From assembly GCA_030041985.1 (NCBI GenBank), contig JASIAM010000137.1, positions 1 through 64,000 on the forward strand: a stretch of 64,000 nucleotides of DNA. The letters run 5' to 3'. The DNA is from Bryobacteraceae bacterium. GTDB lineage: Bacteria; Acidobacteriota; Terriglobia; Bryobacterales; Bryobacteraceae. Positions 51,667-62,885 of this stretch are shown piece after piece (the stretch's first letter is position 1; each line of letters starts with the position of its first letter). The notes below the pieces were generated by a model. It was not told where the DNA came from and did no database searches. It saw only the letters and a list, made by a program, of their open reading frames with translations. Made by a program: the position numbers and the translations under genes.

Positions 51667-53004
51667 CTACACATCCGCTATGGTCCCGGTGCTGTCGCCA
51701 AATTTATCGCGCTCCACTCCCACCTTCTGCAGCAGTGTCAGGTGGAGATTGGCGATCGGGGTGCGCTCCGGCAGTGCGAGGTGCTGGCCACCAAGCTTCA
51801 TCTTGCCGTTGCCGCCGCCCACCAGGATGTTCGGCTCCGGGTAGTTGTTGTGCAGGTCGCTGTTGCTCATGTTTGAGCCGTACAGGAAAATCGAGTGGTC
51901 GAGCAGCGTTCCCGGGCCGTCCTGCGTCTCTTCGAGCTTCTTAATAAATGCGGCGAACTGCTCCAGATGCCAGGTTTGGATTTTCACTAGCTTTTTGATT
52001 CTCTCCAGGTCATTGGCATGGTGGGAGACGGGATGAAACGAATCCGGAACCCCGATGTGGTTGTATGTCCGGTTGGTGCCTTCCGCGACCATGATATAGG
52101 AAGCCACGCGCGTCAGATCGGCCTGATAGGCGAGTGCAATCAGGTCGAACATCAAATTGACCTGCTCCGGGAACGAGTCCAGTTCTCCCACGGGGGCTTC
52201 GGGAATTTTGAGCTCGGAGAGGTCCTTGGCCTCGGCCTTCTGGGTGCGCCTTTCGATCTCTCGTACGCTATCAAGGTACCCGTCGAGCACGGCCTTGTCC
52301 CGGTTTCCCAGGTCGCGTTGCAGGCTCTTGGCGCCGTCCAGGATCAGGTCGAGAAGGCTGCTGGTCTCGTGGCTGATCGAAGCGCGCTCCTGCGGCGTGT
52401 CGCCCTCGCCGAACAATTGCAAGAAAACCTTCCGCGGGTTCGGCTCCATCGGCAAGGGAGAGTCCGCGTCGCGGAAGGAGAGCGTGGTATAGGATCCGCC
52501 GCTGCCCGCCGCCGATTGCACGATGGTTTCCGAGGCGACTTCGAGCGAGGGCAGCCGCGTTTCCTGGCCGATAATCTTCGCCATCACCTGGTCGAGAGTG
52601 GTGGCCATGTGCGCGCGCGGAGCGCCTACGTCCGGACGGGTCGCGCTGAGCCAGGTAGCCGGAGTGAACGCATGCACCGAGCCCGCCGTAGCCTTGTTCT
52701 CCAGGTTCCCGAACGACGAAACGTACTTCTTATACGGCTCGAGCGCCGCCAGGATTGGGCTGAGTTTGAAATCCGCACCGGCGCCGGAGGGAGTCCATTT
52801 GTCCATGGCCGGACCGTGCGCGGTATTGCCCATGATTGCGCCGTGCGGGAGGTAAAAGAAGCCCATCCGCAGCTTGGGCACGGCAGCAGTTTGCGCAAAC
52901 GCCGTGCCGGCAGGCGCCATCGCATCCAGGAACGGCAAACCCAAGGTGACTCCCGCGGCTTTCAAAACCGCGCGTCGGGGAATGTGCTTCTTCGTAATGA
53001 ACAT
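51667..53004 (-). CDS. DUF1552 family exported protein
   Basis: 445 residues with AGGAGG four bases before the ATG, one of the best ribosome sites in the window. A Tat-like start (K-K-H-I-P-R-R-A-V-L-K-A-A-G) precedes a hydrophobic stretch. F-Y-L-P-H-G-A, F-G-N-L-E-N, T-L-D-Q-V-M-A and F-L-Y-G-S-N-M-S-N-S are typical of DUF1552, an alkaline-phosphatase-like or DUF1501-related fold. It follows the DUF1592 gene by 22 bases, the constant pairing seen in Planctomycetes and Acidobacteriota. Function unknown. Confidence 0.92.
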   Translation of the reverse strand: MFITKKHIPRRAVLKAAGVTLGLPFLDAMAPAGTAFAQTAAVPKLRMGFFYLPHGAIMGNTAHGPAMDKWTPSGAGADFKLSPILAALEPYKKYVSSFGNLENKATAGSVHAFTPATWLSATRPDVGAPRAHMATTLDQVMAKIIGQETRLPSLEVASETIVQSAAGSGGSYTTLSFRDADSPLPMEPNPRKVFLQLFGEGDTPQERASISHETSSLLDLILDGAKSLQRDLGNRDKAVLDGYLDSVREIERRTQKAEAKDLSELKIPEAPVGELDSFPEQVNLMFDLIALAYQADLTRVASYIMVAEGTNRTYNHIGVPDSFHPVSHHANDLERIKKLVKIQTWHLEQFAAFIKKLEETQDGPGTLLDHSIFLYGSNMSNSDLHNNYPEPNILVGGGNGKMKLGGQHLALPERTPIANLHLTLLQKVGVERDKFGDSTGTIADV

Positions 53005-53026
53005 GGTTCCTCCTGAGATCTTACGC

Positions 53027-55453
53027 TCACTTTACGGCGCTGCCTGCGGCCTTTGCCACAACGGTGTTTGGTTCTGGCTCCGGAGCCTGTTTGCGGAATG
53101 AGTCGCTCTTGACGATCCCCAATATGATCGACGACAGCTTGTAATTGTCTTTCGCCGCGGCGCGCACGATGGCGCGAACCTGCGGCATATCGAAGTAGTC
53201 CAGCCGCCGGTTGACACCATACATCATGAGCTTCTCGGTGAAGGTGCGGGCGAAAATTTCGGGACGCGCTGCCAGTTGCGCCCTGAGTTCCTTGACACCG
53301 TTGATGGCAACGCCCGTCGGCAGCACGGTGCTGGCATCGATCGGGACGTGCGCCTGGCTGTCGATCGTCCGCCATTGACCGGTCGCATCGTAATTTTCCA
53401 ACGCCAACCCAATTGGGTCGATCACCCCGTGGCACATGTTGCAGGACGCCTTGGAGCGATGTTGTTCGAGCCGCGCGCGCACGGTCTTTGGCTGTTTGCC
53501 GGCCTTTTGAGAGAGGTCCGTGGCTGTGTCCGGCGGAGGCGGAGTCGGCGGCGTGCCGAGGAGTTTATCCAGCACCCATGCTCCCCGCAGCACTGGAGAG
53601 GTGCGGTCGCCGTATGAGGTCCGCAGCAGAATTGCGCCTTTGCCTAAGACACCCCAGCGCTCCTGGGGAAGCGGCGAGACCCTGCGAAACTGCGAGCCCC
53701 TGACGCCGGGAATCCCATAGTGGCGCGCCAGGCGCTCATTTAAGAATGTGTAGTCGGCGGTCAAGAGGTCCAGAGCGCTTCGATCTTCCGAAAAGATGCT
53801 GCCGGCGAACTCTTCGGCCTCTGTCAGGAAATCATGCCGCAGTTGCTCATTGAATCCGGGGAACAACTTCGGGTCGGGTACCACTTGCTCGAGATTGGTG
53901 AGGTTCAGCCACTTCATGGCAAAACTGGTGACCAGACTGGAGGCCTTAGGATCCGCCAGCATGCGCTTCACCTGCTTTTCCAGCACGCCCGGCCGCGTCA
54001 GTCCGTTCGCCGCCGCCAGCGTCAAGAGTTCGTCGTCCGGACCGGTGTTCCATAGGAAGAAGGAAAGCCGGGAGGCCAGTTCCAGATCGGTGAGAAAGAA
54101 CTCGGCATCCCCCGCAGTGCCCTTCGGCCCGCGAATGGCGCGATAGAGGAACTGCGGGCTGGCCAGCACCGCGGCCACTACCTTCTCGATTCCCTCGTCG
54201 AAGCTTCCGCCATCGCGCCTTCCCGCTTCATAAAACGGCATGAGCCGGTTCATGTCTTCCGGGGTGACCGGCCGCCGGAATGCCTGCCGCGCCAGGTGTT
54301 CGGTGATCTGCCGGGCACAGGCAGCTTCTCCCACACTCTTGGGATCGCAAACGAAGATGAGGGCCCGGCTGGGGGTTTGCGAAACGCCTGTCGGATGAAA
54401 CGGCCCAGCGATCTCGACCCCATCGCGCAATTGGGCAATGCGATCCAGGACCGCCTGACCGCCAGTCAACCCTCCGTACGGTTGCAACTTTTCGTAGATT
54501 TCGCCCGTGTCGAAGTGCGGACGATCAATGAATGCTACGGCCACGTCGCGCACTCCCGCTTTTACCTGCACGGGGATCTTCGAAAAACGATCCATAATCT
54601 GCGCCCGGCCGGTTCCCGCTTTCCGATCGGCCAGGGCCAGATCCGCCGCTCCGCCGATTGAGCGCCGAAACACAAGCCTGCCATCGATCAGGATGACCAG
54701 CGTGCACTCGTTCTCCAGGGCATTGCTATACGGGCCCACTCCCAGGTCCGTGATGGTGATCCGATACTCCCCGTCGGCCGGGAAGTTGTGGTGGAACCGG
54801 ACGCCGCCGCGCGTGCCGGGAGGCAGTGGATTTTCCGGGTCCTGGTTGGCCGCAACGGAGTACTTGACGCTGGAAACTCGTGGATTCGCGCTGCCGACTG
54901 CGAGCCTGGCCACATGACGCGCCACGGTAACGTATTGATCGAGGAATGTGGGCGACACGCTCAGGGCGTCGGCGATGTTGTCGAAGCCGTCCACCTGGAT
55001 ATCCTGCGGTAGAACTTCGTTCGCATCGATTTCCACGCCCACCAAAGCTTTCACAGAGGCAGCGTACTCGGTGCGGTTGAGGCGTTGGATGGGCACAGCC
55101 CCCGCCTTCGGACCTTTGGTATTCGCGTCGAGTGTGTTCTCCAGCCAGGCCACGAACGCATCCGCAGCCTGCAGATCGGGTTGTGGACTGCCTGGTGGCG
55201 GCATCTGATGCCCGCGCAACTTACGCAACGCCTTTTCCCACACGTCCGCGTCGTCCGCGGCGGCATTCAGGTTCCGTCCCTCCAATACCAGCCCGCCGGT
55301 CTTCAGGCGCGCGCTGTGACACGTAATGCAATAGTTGTTGATCAGCGCCTGATATTGATTTCCCGCAGGAGTCTGGGCAACGGCTGCAGTCCGGAGGGCG
55401 GGAAAAGCAGCGATCAAACCTACAACCGCAACCGTATGAATAAAACGCTTCAT
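53027..55453 (-). CDS. DUF1592-type multidomain c-type cytochrome (DUF1587/1592/1588/1585)
   Basis: About 808 residues from the ATG at 55453 (a TTG three codons earlier is rejected). After the signal peptide a PSCyt1-like heme segment has C-I-T-C-H. Order then: DUF1587 (R-L-N-R-T-E-Y), DUF1592 core (F-F-L-W-N-T-G-P), DUF1588 (G-I-P-G-V-R-G-S-Q-F) with a second heme-type C-N-M-C-H, and DUF1585 (F-T-E-K-L-M-M-Y-G-V-N-R-R). These proteins are thought to act with DUF1552 partners in periplasmic redox chemistry; the substrate is unknown. Confidence 0.93.
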   Translation of the reverse strand: MKRFIHTVAVVGLIAAFPALRTAAVAQTPAGNQYQALINNYCITCHSARLKTGGLVLEGRNLNAAADDADVWEKALRKLRGHQMPPPGSPQPDLQAADAFVAWLENTLDANTKGPKAGAVPIQRLNRTEYAASVKALVGVEIDANEVLPQDIQVDGFDNIADALSVSPTFLDQYVTVARHVARLAVGSANPRVSSVKYSVAANQDPENPLPPGTRGGVRFHHNFPADGEYRITITDLGVGPYSNALENECTLVILIDGRLVFRRSIGGAADLALADRKAGTGRAQIMDRFSKIPVQVKAGVRDVAVAFIDRPHFDTGEIYEKLQPYGGLTGGQAVLDRIAQLRDGVEIAGPFHPTGVSQTPSRALIFVCDPKSVGEAACARQITEHLARQAFRRPVTPEDMNRLMPFYEAGRRDGGSFDEGIEKVVAAVLASPQFLYRAIRGPKGTAGDAEFFLTDLELASRLSFFLWNTGPDDELLTLAAANGLTRPGVLEKQVKRMLADPKASSLVTSFAMKWLNLTNLEQVVPDPKLFPGFNEQLRHDFLTEAEEFAGSIFSEDRSALDLLTADYTFLNERLARHYGIPGVRGSQFRRVSPLPQERWGVLGKGAILLRTSYGDRTSPVLRGAWVLDKLLGTPPTPPPPDTATDLSQKAGKQPKTVRARLEQHRSKASCNMCHGVIDPIGLALENYDATGQWRTIDSQAHVPIDASTVLPTGVAINGVKELRAQLAARPEIFARTFTEKLMMYGVNRRLDYFDMPQVRAIVRAAAKDNYKLSSIILGIVKSDSFRKQAPEPEPNTVVAKAAGSAVK

Positions 55454-55599
55454 GGACGGCAAACTACCGAGTATGTTACCAAAGCAGCTTCATCTGAGAC
55501 AGGGCCAGGGGACCCGGGCTCCGCGAAAGCGCTAGGGTAGTGCCCACGAACTGGCTGGACAAATCTCAGGTTTGATGCCGTGCCTCAAGGCTTTTGTGG

Positions 55600-55619
55600 G
55601 GCAGGCGTTTCCGCCTGCC
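55600..55619 (+). repeat. Single REP-like hairpin in the hutU-DUF1592 gap
   Basis: TTTTGTG precedes GGCAGGCG (55600-55607), loop TTTC and CGCCTGCC (55612-55619), an 8-bp perfect stem. The TGTGGGG-like lead resembles the other REP-like copies, but the second hairpin is absent. Being between two minus-strand genes, it could also slow or end transcription. Confidence 0.55.
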
Positions 55620-55659
55620 AATCGCGCGAAGAGCGGCGGTACTCCGCGAAACAGCTTGC

Positions 55660-57372
55660 TCACGTATTGGGCAGCAGCGGTAGTTTCAATTTAAATTTGC
55701 GCGCGGTCTCTTCGGCGGCAGCGTAGCCCGCATCGGCGTGCCGCATGACACCGCTGGCTGGGTCGTTGAAGAGGACACGCTCGATCCGCCGCGCGGCCGC
55801 ATCGGTTCCATCGCATACAATCACCAGGCCGGCGTGCTGCGAATACCCCATGCCCACTCCGCCTCCATGATGAAAGCTGACCCAGGTAGCGCCGCCGGCA
55901 GTGGCGAGCAGCGCGTTTAATACCGGCCAGTCGGAGACCGCATCCGACCCGTCACGCATGCTCTCGGTTTCCCGATTCGGACTCGCCACAGAGCCGGAAT
56001 CGAGGTGGTCGCGGCCAATCACAATCGGAGCGCGGAGTTCGCCTTTCCGCACCATTTCATTAAAAGCCAAGCCAGCCGCGTCTCTTTCCCCGAGTCCCAG
56101 CCAGCAGATCCGCGCCGGCAACCCCTGGAAAGCGATGCGCTCCCGCGCCATCTCGAGCCATCGATGCACGCGCCGGTTTTGCGGAAACAGCTCTTTGACC
56201 TTGGCGTCTGTTTTGTAGATATCCTCCGGATCGCCGGAAAGGGCCACCCAGCGGAAAGGGCCTTTGCCTTCGCAAAACAGCGGCCGAATGTACGCGGGCA
56301 CGAATCCGGGAAAATCGAAAGCATTGGCCACGCCGTATGCGCGCGCGGCCTGCCGGATGTTATTGCCGTAATCCACCACCGGCACTCCCATCTCGTGGAA
56401 ATCCAGCATGGCGCGGACATGAACCGCGCACGAACGTCCGGCTGCGTCGCGCAATTCCCGATGCCGGCCGGGGTCCTGCGCGGCCTCTTTCCATTCATCC
56501 ACCGTCCATCCCACCGGCAGGTACCCATGCACCAGGTCGTGCGCCGAGGTCTGGTCAGTAACCAAATCCGGCCGTTTGCCACCGCCTTTGACACGCTTGA
56601 CTATTTCGGGGAGGATCGCAGCCGCGTTGCCTAGCAGGCCGATCGAAACCGCTTCCCGCCGCGCGCAGTGCGCTTCCACTTCCCGCAGCGCTTCGTCGAG
56701 ACTGCCGGCCTGTTTATCCAGATACCGGGTACGCAGACGGAAATCAATGCGCGATTGCTGGCATTCCACTACCAGCGAAACCGCTCCCGCGAAGCTGGCA
56801 GCCAGCGGCTGGGCGCCACCCATACCGCCCAATCCGGCTGTCAGAATCCAGCGGCCCGTCATGTTCCCGCCGTAATGCCGCTGCCCGGCTTCGGCGAATG
56901 TCTCATAGGTGCCCTGGATAATTCCCTGCGAGCCGATGTAAATCCAGCTTCCCGCAGTCATCTGGCCGTACATCATCAGGCCTTTGCGATCAAGTTCGTC
57001 AAATATTTCCCAGGTGGCCCAGGCGGGAACCAGATTCGAGTTGGCGATAAGCACGCGCGGAGCATCGGGATGTGTGTGGAAAACGCCGACTGGCTTGCCG
57101 GATTGGACCAGTAACGTTTCGTCGGCTTCGAGAGCGCGCAGCCGCCTCAGAATTTCATCGAAGCAAGCCCAGTTGCGCGCCGCCCGGCCTATGCCGCCAT
57201 ACACGACCAGGCTTTCCGGGCTCTCGGCCACTTCCGGATCGAGATTGTTCTGGATCATGCGATAAGGGGCTTCCGTTAACCAGCTCTTGCAGGTGAGCTG
57301 AGTACCGCGCGGTGCCCGGATATGCCGCGCCGGATCGGTACGCAACGATTCGATGGTTGAGCTTTCCAGCAT
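55660..57372 (-). CDS. hutU: Urocanate hydratase
   Basis: 570 residues, slightly longer than the usual 555. RBS GAGGAAAC before the ATG at 57372. Converts urocanate to imidazolonepropionate with tightly bound NAD+. Characteristic segments include [29 protein letters not shown] and [15 protein letters not shown]. It is transcribed away from hutH across a 115-base gap with a possible TATAAG -10 box for hutU on the minus strand. Confidence 0.97.
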   Translation of the reverse strand: MLESSTIESLRTDPARHIRAPRGTQLTCKSWLTEAPYRMIQNNLDPEVAESPESLVVYGGIGRAARNWACFDEILRRLRALEADETLLVQSGKPVGVFHTHPDAPRVLIANSNLVPAWATWEIFDELDRKGLMMYGQMTAGSWIYIGSQGIIQGTYETFAEAGQRHYGGNMTGRWILTAGLGGMGGAQPLAASFAGAVSLVVECQQSRIDFRLRTRYLDKQAGSLDEALREVEAHCARREAVSIGLLGNAAAILPEIVKRVKGGGKRPDLVTDQTSAHDLVHGYLPVGWTVDEWKEAAQDPGRHRELRDAAGRSCAVHVRAMLDFHEMGVPVVDYGNNIRQAARAYGVANAFDFPGFVPAYIRPLFCEGKGPFRWVALSGDPEDIYKTDAKVKELFPQNRRVHRWLEMARERIAFQGLPARICWLGLGERDAAGLAFNEMVRKGELRAPIVIGRDHLDSGSVASPNRETESMRDGSDAVSDWPVLNALLATAGGATWVSFHHGGGVGMGYSQHAGLVIVCDGTDAAARRIERVLFNDPASGVMRHADAGYAAAEETARKFKLKLPLLPNT

Positions 57373-57487
57373 CTTTTGTTTCCTCGAAGAGACGCTACTT
57401 ATATTAGAGCGCTACTTTTTCCAGTGCCGGCGGAAACCCCGGCCGCTTGGGATGCTGATTGGGTATTCTGTGAATGCAGAATTCCCC

Positions 57488-59017
57488 ATGGTCGCTTTAC
57501 TGGAAATTTCGGGCCAGCCGTTTACTTTGGAGCAGATCGCGCAGGTTGCGCAGGCAGCGCTTGAGCCAAAGTTATCCCCCACCTTATCCGAAGCCGCGTA
57601 CCGCCGTATCGCAGCGGCCCGCGAAGTTGTGGAAACTTTGCTTCGCAACGGCAAAGTGGTTTATGGCGTGAATACCGGCTTTGGAAAGCTGGCAGACGTG
57701 CGGATTCCCACAGATGAGCTGGATGAGCTGCAAGTGAATCTCGTCCGCAGCCACGCTGCGGGCATCGGAGCACCGCTATCGGAAGAAGAAACGCGTGCGC
57801 TCATGCTGCTGCGGGCCAATGTGCTCGCTACCGGTTATAGCGGCTGCCGGCCCGTGGTGGTCGAAACCCTGCTGCAGATGCTGGCTCGTGGCGTGACACC
57901 ACGCATCCCGCAGAAAGGCTCGGTAGGCGCAAGCGGCGATCTGGCGCCTCTGGCTCACCTGGCCCTCGCGCTGATCGGTGAAGGCGAGTGCCTGTGGGAA
58001 GAAAGATGGGTCGCAAGCAGCGAAGCTTTGCGCGCGAGCGGCATCGCGCCCCTTCATCTCCGTGCCAAAGAAGGGCTGGCGCTGCTCAACGGCACCCAGG
58101 CCATGGCGGCCGTGGGCGCGCTCGCGTTGCTCCGGGCCGAGCGCGTCGTAAAACTCGCGGATCTGGCCGGCGCTATGTCACTGGAGGCATTGCGCGGCAC
58201 TCCGGCCGCATTTGATCCGCGCATTCACAGGGCGCGGCCCCATAAAGGCCAGGAGGCATCGGCGGCACACCTCCGTGGTTTGCTCGAAAACAGCGAGATT
58301 CGCAAATCGCACTTGTACAATGATCCGCGCGTACAGGATGCCTACTCTTTGCGCTGCATGCCCCAAGTGCATGGCGCTGTTCGGACGGCTCTGGCGCACG
58401 CGCGCGAGGTGGTCGAGATCGAAAGCGGATCGGCTACCGACAATCCGCTGGTGTTCGCCGAGACGCGCGAGATCGTAAGCGGCGGCAATTTTCACGGTGC
58501 GCCGCTCGCCGCGGTGTTTGATTACGCGGCCATCACGCTCACTGATCTGATGAGTATCATGGAACGCCGCATTGACCGGCTGATCAATCCCGACCTGAAT
58601 GACACTTTGCCTGCCTTCCTCAGTGCCCATCCGGGCGTCTCTTCCGGCTACATGATCGCGCACGTGTGTGCGGCCTCGCTGCTAAACGAAGCCAAGGTGC
58701 TGGCGCATCCGGCCAGCGTCGATAGCGTTCCCACCTCAGGCGGCAAAGAGGATCACGTATCTATGGGAATGACCGGCGCTCTAAAGCTCCGCCAGATCGT
58801 CGAGAATGCCGAACACGTCCTGGCCATCGAATTGATCACTGCCGCGGAAGGTCTCGACTACCGCCGGCCGCTGCGGTCCTCGGAGCCCATCGAAAAAGCC
58901 TTCACGCACATTCGCGCGATCGTGCCGAGACTGACCGCGGACCGTAGTCTCTCGCACGGCATCGAATCACTCGCCCGGGCGATCCGCCGGAGCCAATTGG
59001 ATGGGTTCCTTGAATAA
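57488..59017 (+). CDS. hutH: Histidine ammonia-lyase
   Basis: About 509 residues from the ATG at 57488; the open frame runs back to 57353 through the hutU start, which is rejected. The MIO prosthetic group forms from Ala-Ser-Gly in [22 protein letters not shown] and the late [11 protein letters not shown] are also diagnostic. Deaminates histidine to urocanate, the first step of the pathway. Its end overlaps hutI by 17 bases. Confidence 0.97.
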   Translation: MVALLEISGQPFTLEQIAQVAQAALEPKLSPTLSEAAYRRIAAAREVVETLLRNGKVVYGVNTGFGKLADVRIPTDELDELQVNLVRSHAAGIGAPLSEEETRALMLLRANVLATGYSGCRPVVVETLLQMLARGVTPRIPQKGSVGASGDLAPLAHLALALIGEGECLWEERWVASSEALRASGIAPLHLRAKEGLALLNGTQAMAAVGALALLRAERVVKLADLAGAMSLEALRGTPAAFDPRIHRARPHKGQEASAAHLRGLLENSEIRKSHLYNDPRVQDAYSLRCMPQVHGAVRTALAHAREVVEIESGSATDNPLVFAETREIVSGGNFHGAPLAAVFDYAAITLTDLMSIMERRIDRLINPDLNDTLPAFLSAHPGVSSGYMIAHVCAASLLNEAKVLAHPASVDSVPTSGGKEDHVSMGMTGALKLRQIVENAEHVLAIELITAAEGLDYRRPLRSSEPIEKAFTHIRAIVPRLTADRSLSHGIESLARAIRRSQLDGFLE

Positions 59018-60314
59018 AGAAATCCACCGTCCGGCTCCGCAACCGCTGGCCGTCGTGAACTGCGGCGAACTGATTACCTTGGCGGGACCGGCCCGTCCTC
59101 GCGTGGGCGCCGAGATGCGGGAACTCGCCGCGATTCGTAGCGGCGCTATGCTCATCCGAGAAAGAAAGATCGAGCGCGTGGGCCGCGAGTCCGAAATCGC
59201 TCCATTAATCTCGCCCCAACACCAGGCAGTCGATGCCCGAGGCCGCGTGGTGCTGCCCGGCTTTGTGGATGCGCACACGCACCCGGTCTTCGCAGCCACG
59301 CGCGTGGACGAATATGCAATGCGCGCAACAGGCGCAAGCTACGAAGAGATCGCCGCTGCCGGCGGTGGCATCCGCTCCACCGTTCGCAAGACCCGCGCTG
59401 CGCCCGAGCAGGAACTGCTGGAAACCGCCCGGCAGCGCCTTCACTGGTTCCTGCGTGGCGGAACCACCACTCTCGAAGCCAAATCCGGCTACGGCCTCTC
59501 CCTCGAATCCGAGCGCAAAATACTGCGCGTCATTCGACAGTTACAGGAAGAGAAATGTCTGCGCCTCGTGCCTACGTTTCTGGGCGCGCATGAAGTGCCT
59601 GACGAATTTCGTAGCCAGCCCGAAGATTACGTCAACCTCCTGGTTACGGAAATGCTGCCCGCCGTGGCTGCCGAAGGTTTGGCCGAATATTGCGACGTGT
59701 TCTGTGAACCGAAGGTCTTCCCCGTGGCTGCCGCGCGGCGCATTCTCGATGCGGCCCGTGCGCTTGGCTTGGGGATTCGCGTCCATGCCGATCAGCTCAC
59801 TCGTTCGGGCGCTGCGGAACTGGCCGCATCGGTGGGCGCAGCCACCGCTGATCACCTGGAGCAGATCGATCCCGAAGGCATTCGTGCCTTGGCCTGTGGA
59901 AACGTACAGCCAGTGCTGCTGCCCGCTTCGGTGTACACGCTCGGTTCGAAGCAGTTTCCTCCGGCGCGCGCCATGATCGAAGCTGGTTTGGCGGTTGTTC
60001 TCGCTACAGACTTCAATCCGGGGTCATCGCCCACTCCTTCCATGCCGTTCGTGCTCTCTCTCGCGTCCACCCAGATGCACATGGCGCAGGCGGAAGCGAT
60101 TACTGCTGCTACCATCAATGCTGCGTACAGTCTCGGAAGAGGGTCTGCAATCGGATCGCTCGAAGCCGGCAAACAGGCCGATTTCGTAATCCACGATTGC
60201 CATGATTATCGCGAGATCGCTTATTTCGCGGGAATCGAGCCGGCCATCGCCACGTACCTCGGCGGCCAATGCGTCTATTCCCGCCATGACTGCTTTGACC
60301 ACGGCATGCTATGA
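59001..60314 (+). CDS. hutI: Imidazolonepropionase
   Basis: 437 residues, amidohydrolase fold. Metal ligands in [22 protein letters not shown] and A-T-D-F-N-P-G. Converts imidazolonepropionate to N-formimidoyl-glutamate, third step of histidine breakdown. It overlaps hutH by 17 bases and hutF by 4, so expression is tightly linked. Confidence 0.97.
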   Translation: MGSLNKEIHRPAPQPLAVVNCGELITLAGPARPRVGAEMRELAAIRSGAMLIRERKIERVGRESEIAPLISPQHQAVDARGRVVLPGFVDAHTHPVFAATRVDEYAMRATGASYEEIAAAGGGIRSTVRKTRAAPEQELLETARQRLHWFLRGGTTTLEAKSGYGLSLESERKILRVIRQLQEEKCLRLVPTFLGAHEVPDEFRSQPEDYVNLLVTEMLPAVAAEGLAEYCDVFCEPKVFPVAAARRILDAARALGLGIRVHADQLTRSGAAELAASVGAATADHLEQIDPEGIRALACGNVQPVLLPASVYTLGSKQFPPARAMIEAGLAVVLATDFNPGSSPTPSMPFVLSLASTQMHMAQAEAITAATINAAYSLGRGSAIGSLEAGKQADFVIHDCHDYREIAYFAGIEPAIATYLGGQCVYSRHDCFDHGML

Positions 60315-61738
60315 CCACCACGCTTGAATCTGGCTGGTTTGAATCTGGCTGGTTGCCTGACCTCTTATATCGCGATGGCCGCTTCGTGAGCAACGTCGCC
60401 ATCTTCGCGGATCGCCAGGGCCGGATCACGCGCTTCTCGGAATCCCCCGAGGATTTGCGCGCTGCCCGCCGGCTGCCGGGGCGGGCGATGCTCCCCGGTC
60501 TCATCAACGTGCATTCCCATTCCTTCCAGCGCGCCATCCGTGGCCGCACCGAACACCGCACCAGCGCCAGCCACGATACCTTCTGGACATGGCGGGAAGC
60601 CATGTATCACACGGCCAGCATGCTTTCGCCGGAAGACATCTACGATGTGGCCCGCATAGCATTTCTCGAAATGCTCGCCAGCGGCATCACCACCGTGGGT
60701 GAGTTTCATTACCTGCATCATCAGCCCGATGGCACTCCTTACGAGGAACGCAATCTGCTGTCCGCTCAGGTGCTGCGCGCCGCTTGTTCAACCGGGTTGC
60801 GCATTGCTCTGCTGCGCACCGCCTACGTGCGCGCAGGCTGGCGCAGCGAGCCCAATCCCGGCCAGGCTCGTTTCCTGACACCCTCGGCGGAGCAATTCAT
60901 CGCTGATACCGAAGCTTTGCGCGCCTCGGTCGCGCGCTCGCAGGATTTCGCCGGGAGCGCCTGGGTGGGAATCGCTCCGCACAGCATCCGCGCCGTCCCG
61001 CTCCCCTACTTGCTCGAAACCGTGCGCTACGCGCGCGAGCACAGCCTGCCCGTCCACATGCACGTGGCCGAACAGCCCGCGGAAATCGAAGCCTGCCAAA
61101 GCGAATACGGATTGCGCCCGATCGAATTACTCGAGCAGCACGGAATCCTCGACCCATTTTTTACGGGCGTGCATGCGATCCACATCACGGCAGGCGAAAT
61201 CGCGGCGCTGGCCGCGGCTCGCGCGCACATTTGCGCTTGCGGAACCACGGAGCGAAACCTTGGGGATGGCATCGGACCCGCGCAGGATTGGTTCGCAGCC
61301 GGTGTGGCCACGTGCTTTGGCGCCGACAGCAACGTGCAGATCAATCTGCTCGAAGATGCGCGCCAGTTGGAGTATCACTTGCGTCTGAAACTCCTGGAAC
61401 GGGCCGTTTTGGCCCCTGGCACGGATCGCGAGAGCCTCGCCCAGCGCCTGTTCACCAGTGCCACGGAAACGGGTGCACACAGTTTGGGTGCGCCCGGAGG
61501 CACACTCGCACCCGGCCGTCCGGCCGATTTCTTCACCGTGGCTCTCGACGATCTGTCGCTCGCCGGGGCTGATGCGCAGTCGCTGTTAACCCACATCGTA
61601 TTCTCCGGCGAGCGCACCGCGATCCGGGAAGTCTACATGGGCGGAAAACCGGTCATCGAGGACGGCCGCCATCCGCTCCAGGCAGAAATTGTCGAGCGCT
61701 TTCGTGCCGTCGAGCGCCGGCTGTGGGGTGCATTATGA
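60311..61738 (+). CDS. hutF: Formimidoylglutamate deiminase
   Basis: 475 residues, amidohydrolase fold with [18 protein letters not shown], the G-V-H-A-I-H-I-T His and [10 protein letters not shown]. It hydrolyses N-formimidoyl-glutamate to N-formyl-glutamate and ammonia, placing this organism on the five-step route rather than the HutG formimidoylglutamase or glutamate formimidoyltransferase routes. Overlaps the M20 gene by 4 bp. Confidence 0.94.
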   Translation: MTTTLESGWFESGWLPDLLYRDGRFVSNVAIFADRQGRITRFSESPEDLRAARRLPGRAMLPGLINVHSHSFQRAIRGRTEHRTSASHDTFWTWREAMYHTASMLSPEDIYDVARIAFLEMLASGITTVGEFHYLHHQPDGTPYEERNLLSAQVLRAACSTGLRIALLRTAYVRAGWRSEPNPGQARFLTPSAEQFIADTEALRASVARSQDFAGSAWVGIAPHSIRAVPLPYLLETVRYAREHSLPVHMHVAEQPAEIEACQSEYGLRPIELLEQHGILDPFFTGVHAIHITAGEIAALAAARAHICACGTTERNLGDGIGPAQDWFAAGVATCFGADSNVQINLLEDARQLEYHLRLKLLERAVLAPGTDRESLAQRLFTSATETGAHSLGAPGGTLAPGRPADFFTVALDDLSLAGADAQSLLTHIVFSGERTAIREVYMGGKPVIEDGRHPLQAEIVERFRAVERRLWGAL

Positions 61739-62865
61739 GAAGACCAGTTGCCAATTTGCTCTGCGACCTTGTCGGGATTCCTTCGGTTTCGGCCGCCGGT
61801 AATCAGGGAGTCCTCGACTATGTAGCCAGTTGCCTGGACCAGCGCCAGTGGAGCATTCAGACTTTCCCCTACACCGATGCCGCGGGAACGCCCAAAGCCA
61901 ACCTCGTGGCGCTCACCCGAAACGCTTCCGGCCGCAGCGCGGAACTGGCCTTCGTCTGCCATTCCGATACCGTGCCCTTCGATCCCGCCTGGGAGTCCGC
62001 CGTGCATCCCGAGCTGTGTGACGGCCGCATTTATGGACGCGGCAGTTGCGATGTGAAAGGATTTTTGGCCTGTGTGCTGGCTGCCGTTGAGCGCCTGGAT
62101 CTCGCACGGCTGCGCAAGCCCTTGGCCCTGATCGTCACCGCGGATGAAGAGGTGGGCTGCGTAGGCGCGAAACGCCTGGCCGCCGCGCGTCCCCTTTCCA
62201 CACGCTATCTTCTGATCGGCGAACCCACAGGCATGCGGCCCGTGCGCGCCGGAAAAGGTTATGCGCTGGCCACCATCACGGTGCGCGGCCGGGAAGCGCA
62301 CAGCGCGTTTCCGGCGGCGGGCCGGTCCGCCATCTTTGACGCCGCGCGCGTCATTTCCGCGCTCGAGCGTCTCGCGGCCGAACTGGAACAGGAGCAGGAC
62401 CCTGCGTTCGACCCGCCCTTCTCCACGCTCAACATTGGTCTCATCGAAGGCGGCACCGCCAAAAACATTGTTCCCGGCGAATGCCGTCTGACCGTCGAAT
62501 GGCGGCCGATTCCCGGCGCCCACCCCGGCCGGGTTCCGGAGTGGATCAGCCGCGCGCTCGCCGATCTACGGAAATCTTTCCCCGGGTTCTCCGCTGAACT
62601 CGAAGTCCTGCGCATGGACCCGCCCTTTGCGCCCTCCCCAACGCACCGGTTGCAGGACCTATTGACGGCCCTGACCGGTCACCAGGCCACCACCATCGCT
62701 TTTGGCTCGGAGGCGGCGCATCTCCAAGCTCTCGCCGAAGAGGTCATCGTGATCGGCCCCGGCGATATCACTACGGCGCACCGAACCGGCGAGTTTGTGC
62801 CTGTCACAGAGTTGGCCGCGTGCTTCGCCTGTTTGCGAAAAACCATCGCGCGCTTGTGTTATTGA
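61735..62865 (+). CDS. M20-family deacylase (ArgE/DapE type), candidate N-formylglutamate deformylase
   Basis: About 376 residues from the ATG at 61735, which overlaps the hutF stop. M20 zinc motifs: F-V-C-H-S-D-T-V, G-R-G-S-C-D-V-K-G, the catalytic D-E-E-V-G, G-E-P-T-G and a C-terminal F-G-S-E-A-A-H. Homology alone would give acetylornithine deacetylase. Its position as last, translationally coupled gene behind hutF, where a hutG deformylase would be expected, suggests that it cleaves formylglutamate to glutamate. That assignment is inference from context. Confidence 0.85.
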   Translation: MRRPVANLLCDLVGIPSVSAAGNQGVLDYVASCLDQRQWSIQTFPYTDAAGTPKANLVALTRNASGRSAELAFVCHSDTVPFDPAWESAVHPELCDGRIYGRGSCDVKGFLACVLAAVERLDLARLRKPLALIVTADEEVGCVGAKRLAAARPLSTRYLLIGEPTGMRPVRAGKGYALATITVRGREAHSAFPAAGRSAIFDAARVISALERLAAELEQEQDPAFDPPFSTLNIGLIEGGTAKNIVPGECRLTVEWRPIPGAHPGRVPEWISRALADLRKSFPGFSAELEVLRMDPPFAPSPTHRLQDLLTALTGHQATTIAFGSEAAHLQALAEEVIVIGPGDITTAHRTGEFVPVTELAACFACLRKTIARLCY

Positions 62866-62885
62866 TCTAAAAACAGCGCACGCCC

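Noticed and set aside
57373-57487. Defined hut operator between hutU and hutH
   Set aside because: A possible TATAAG box for hutU exists, but no convincing dyad for a HutC-type repressor was found.
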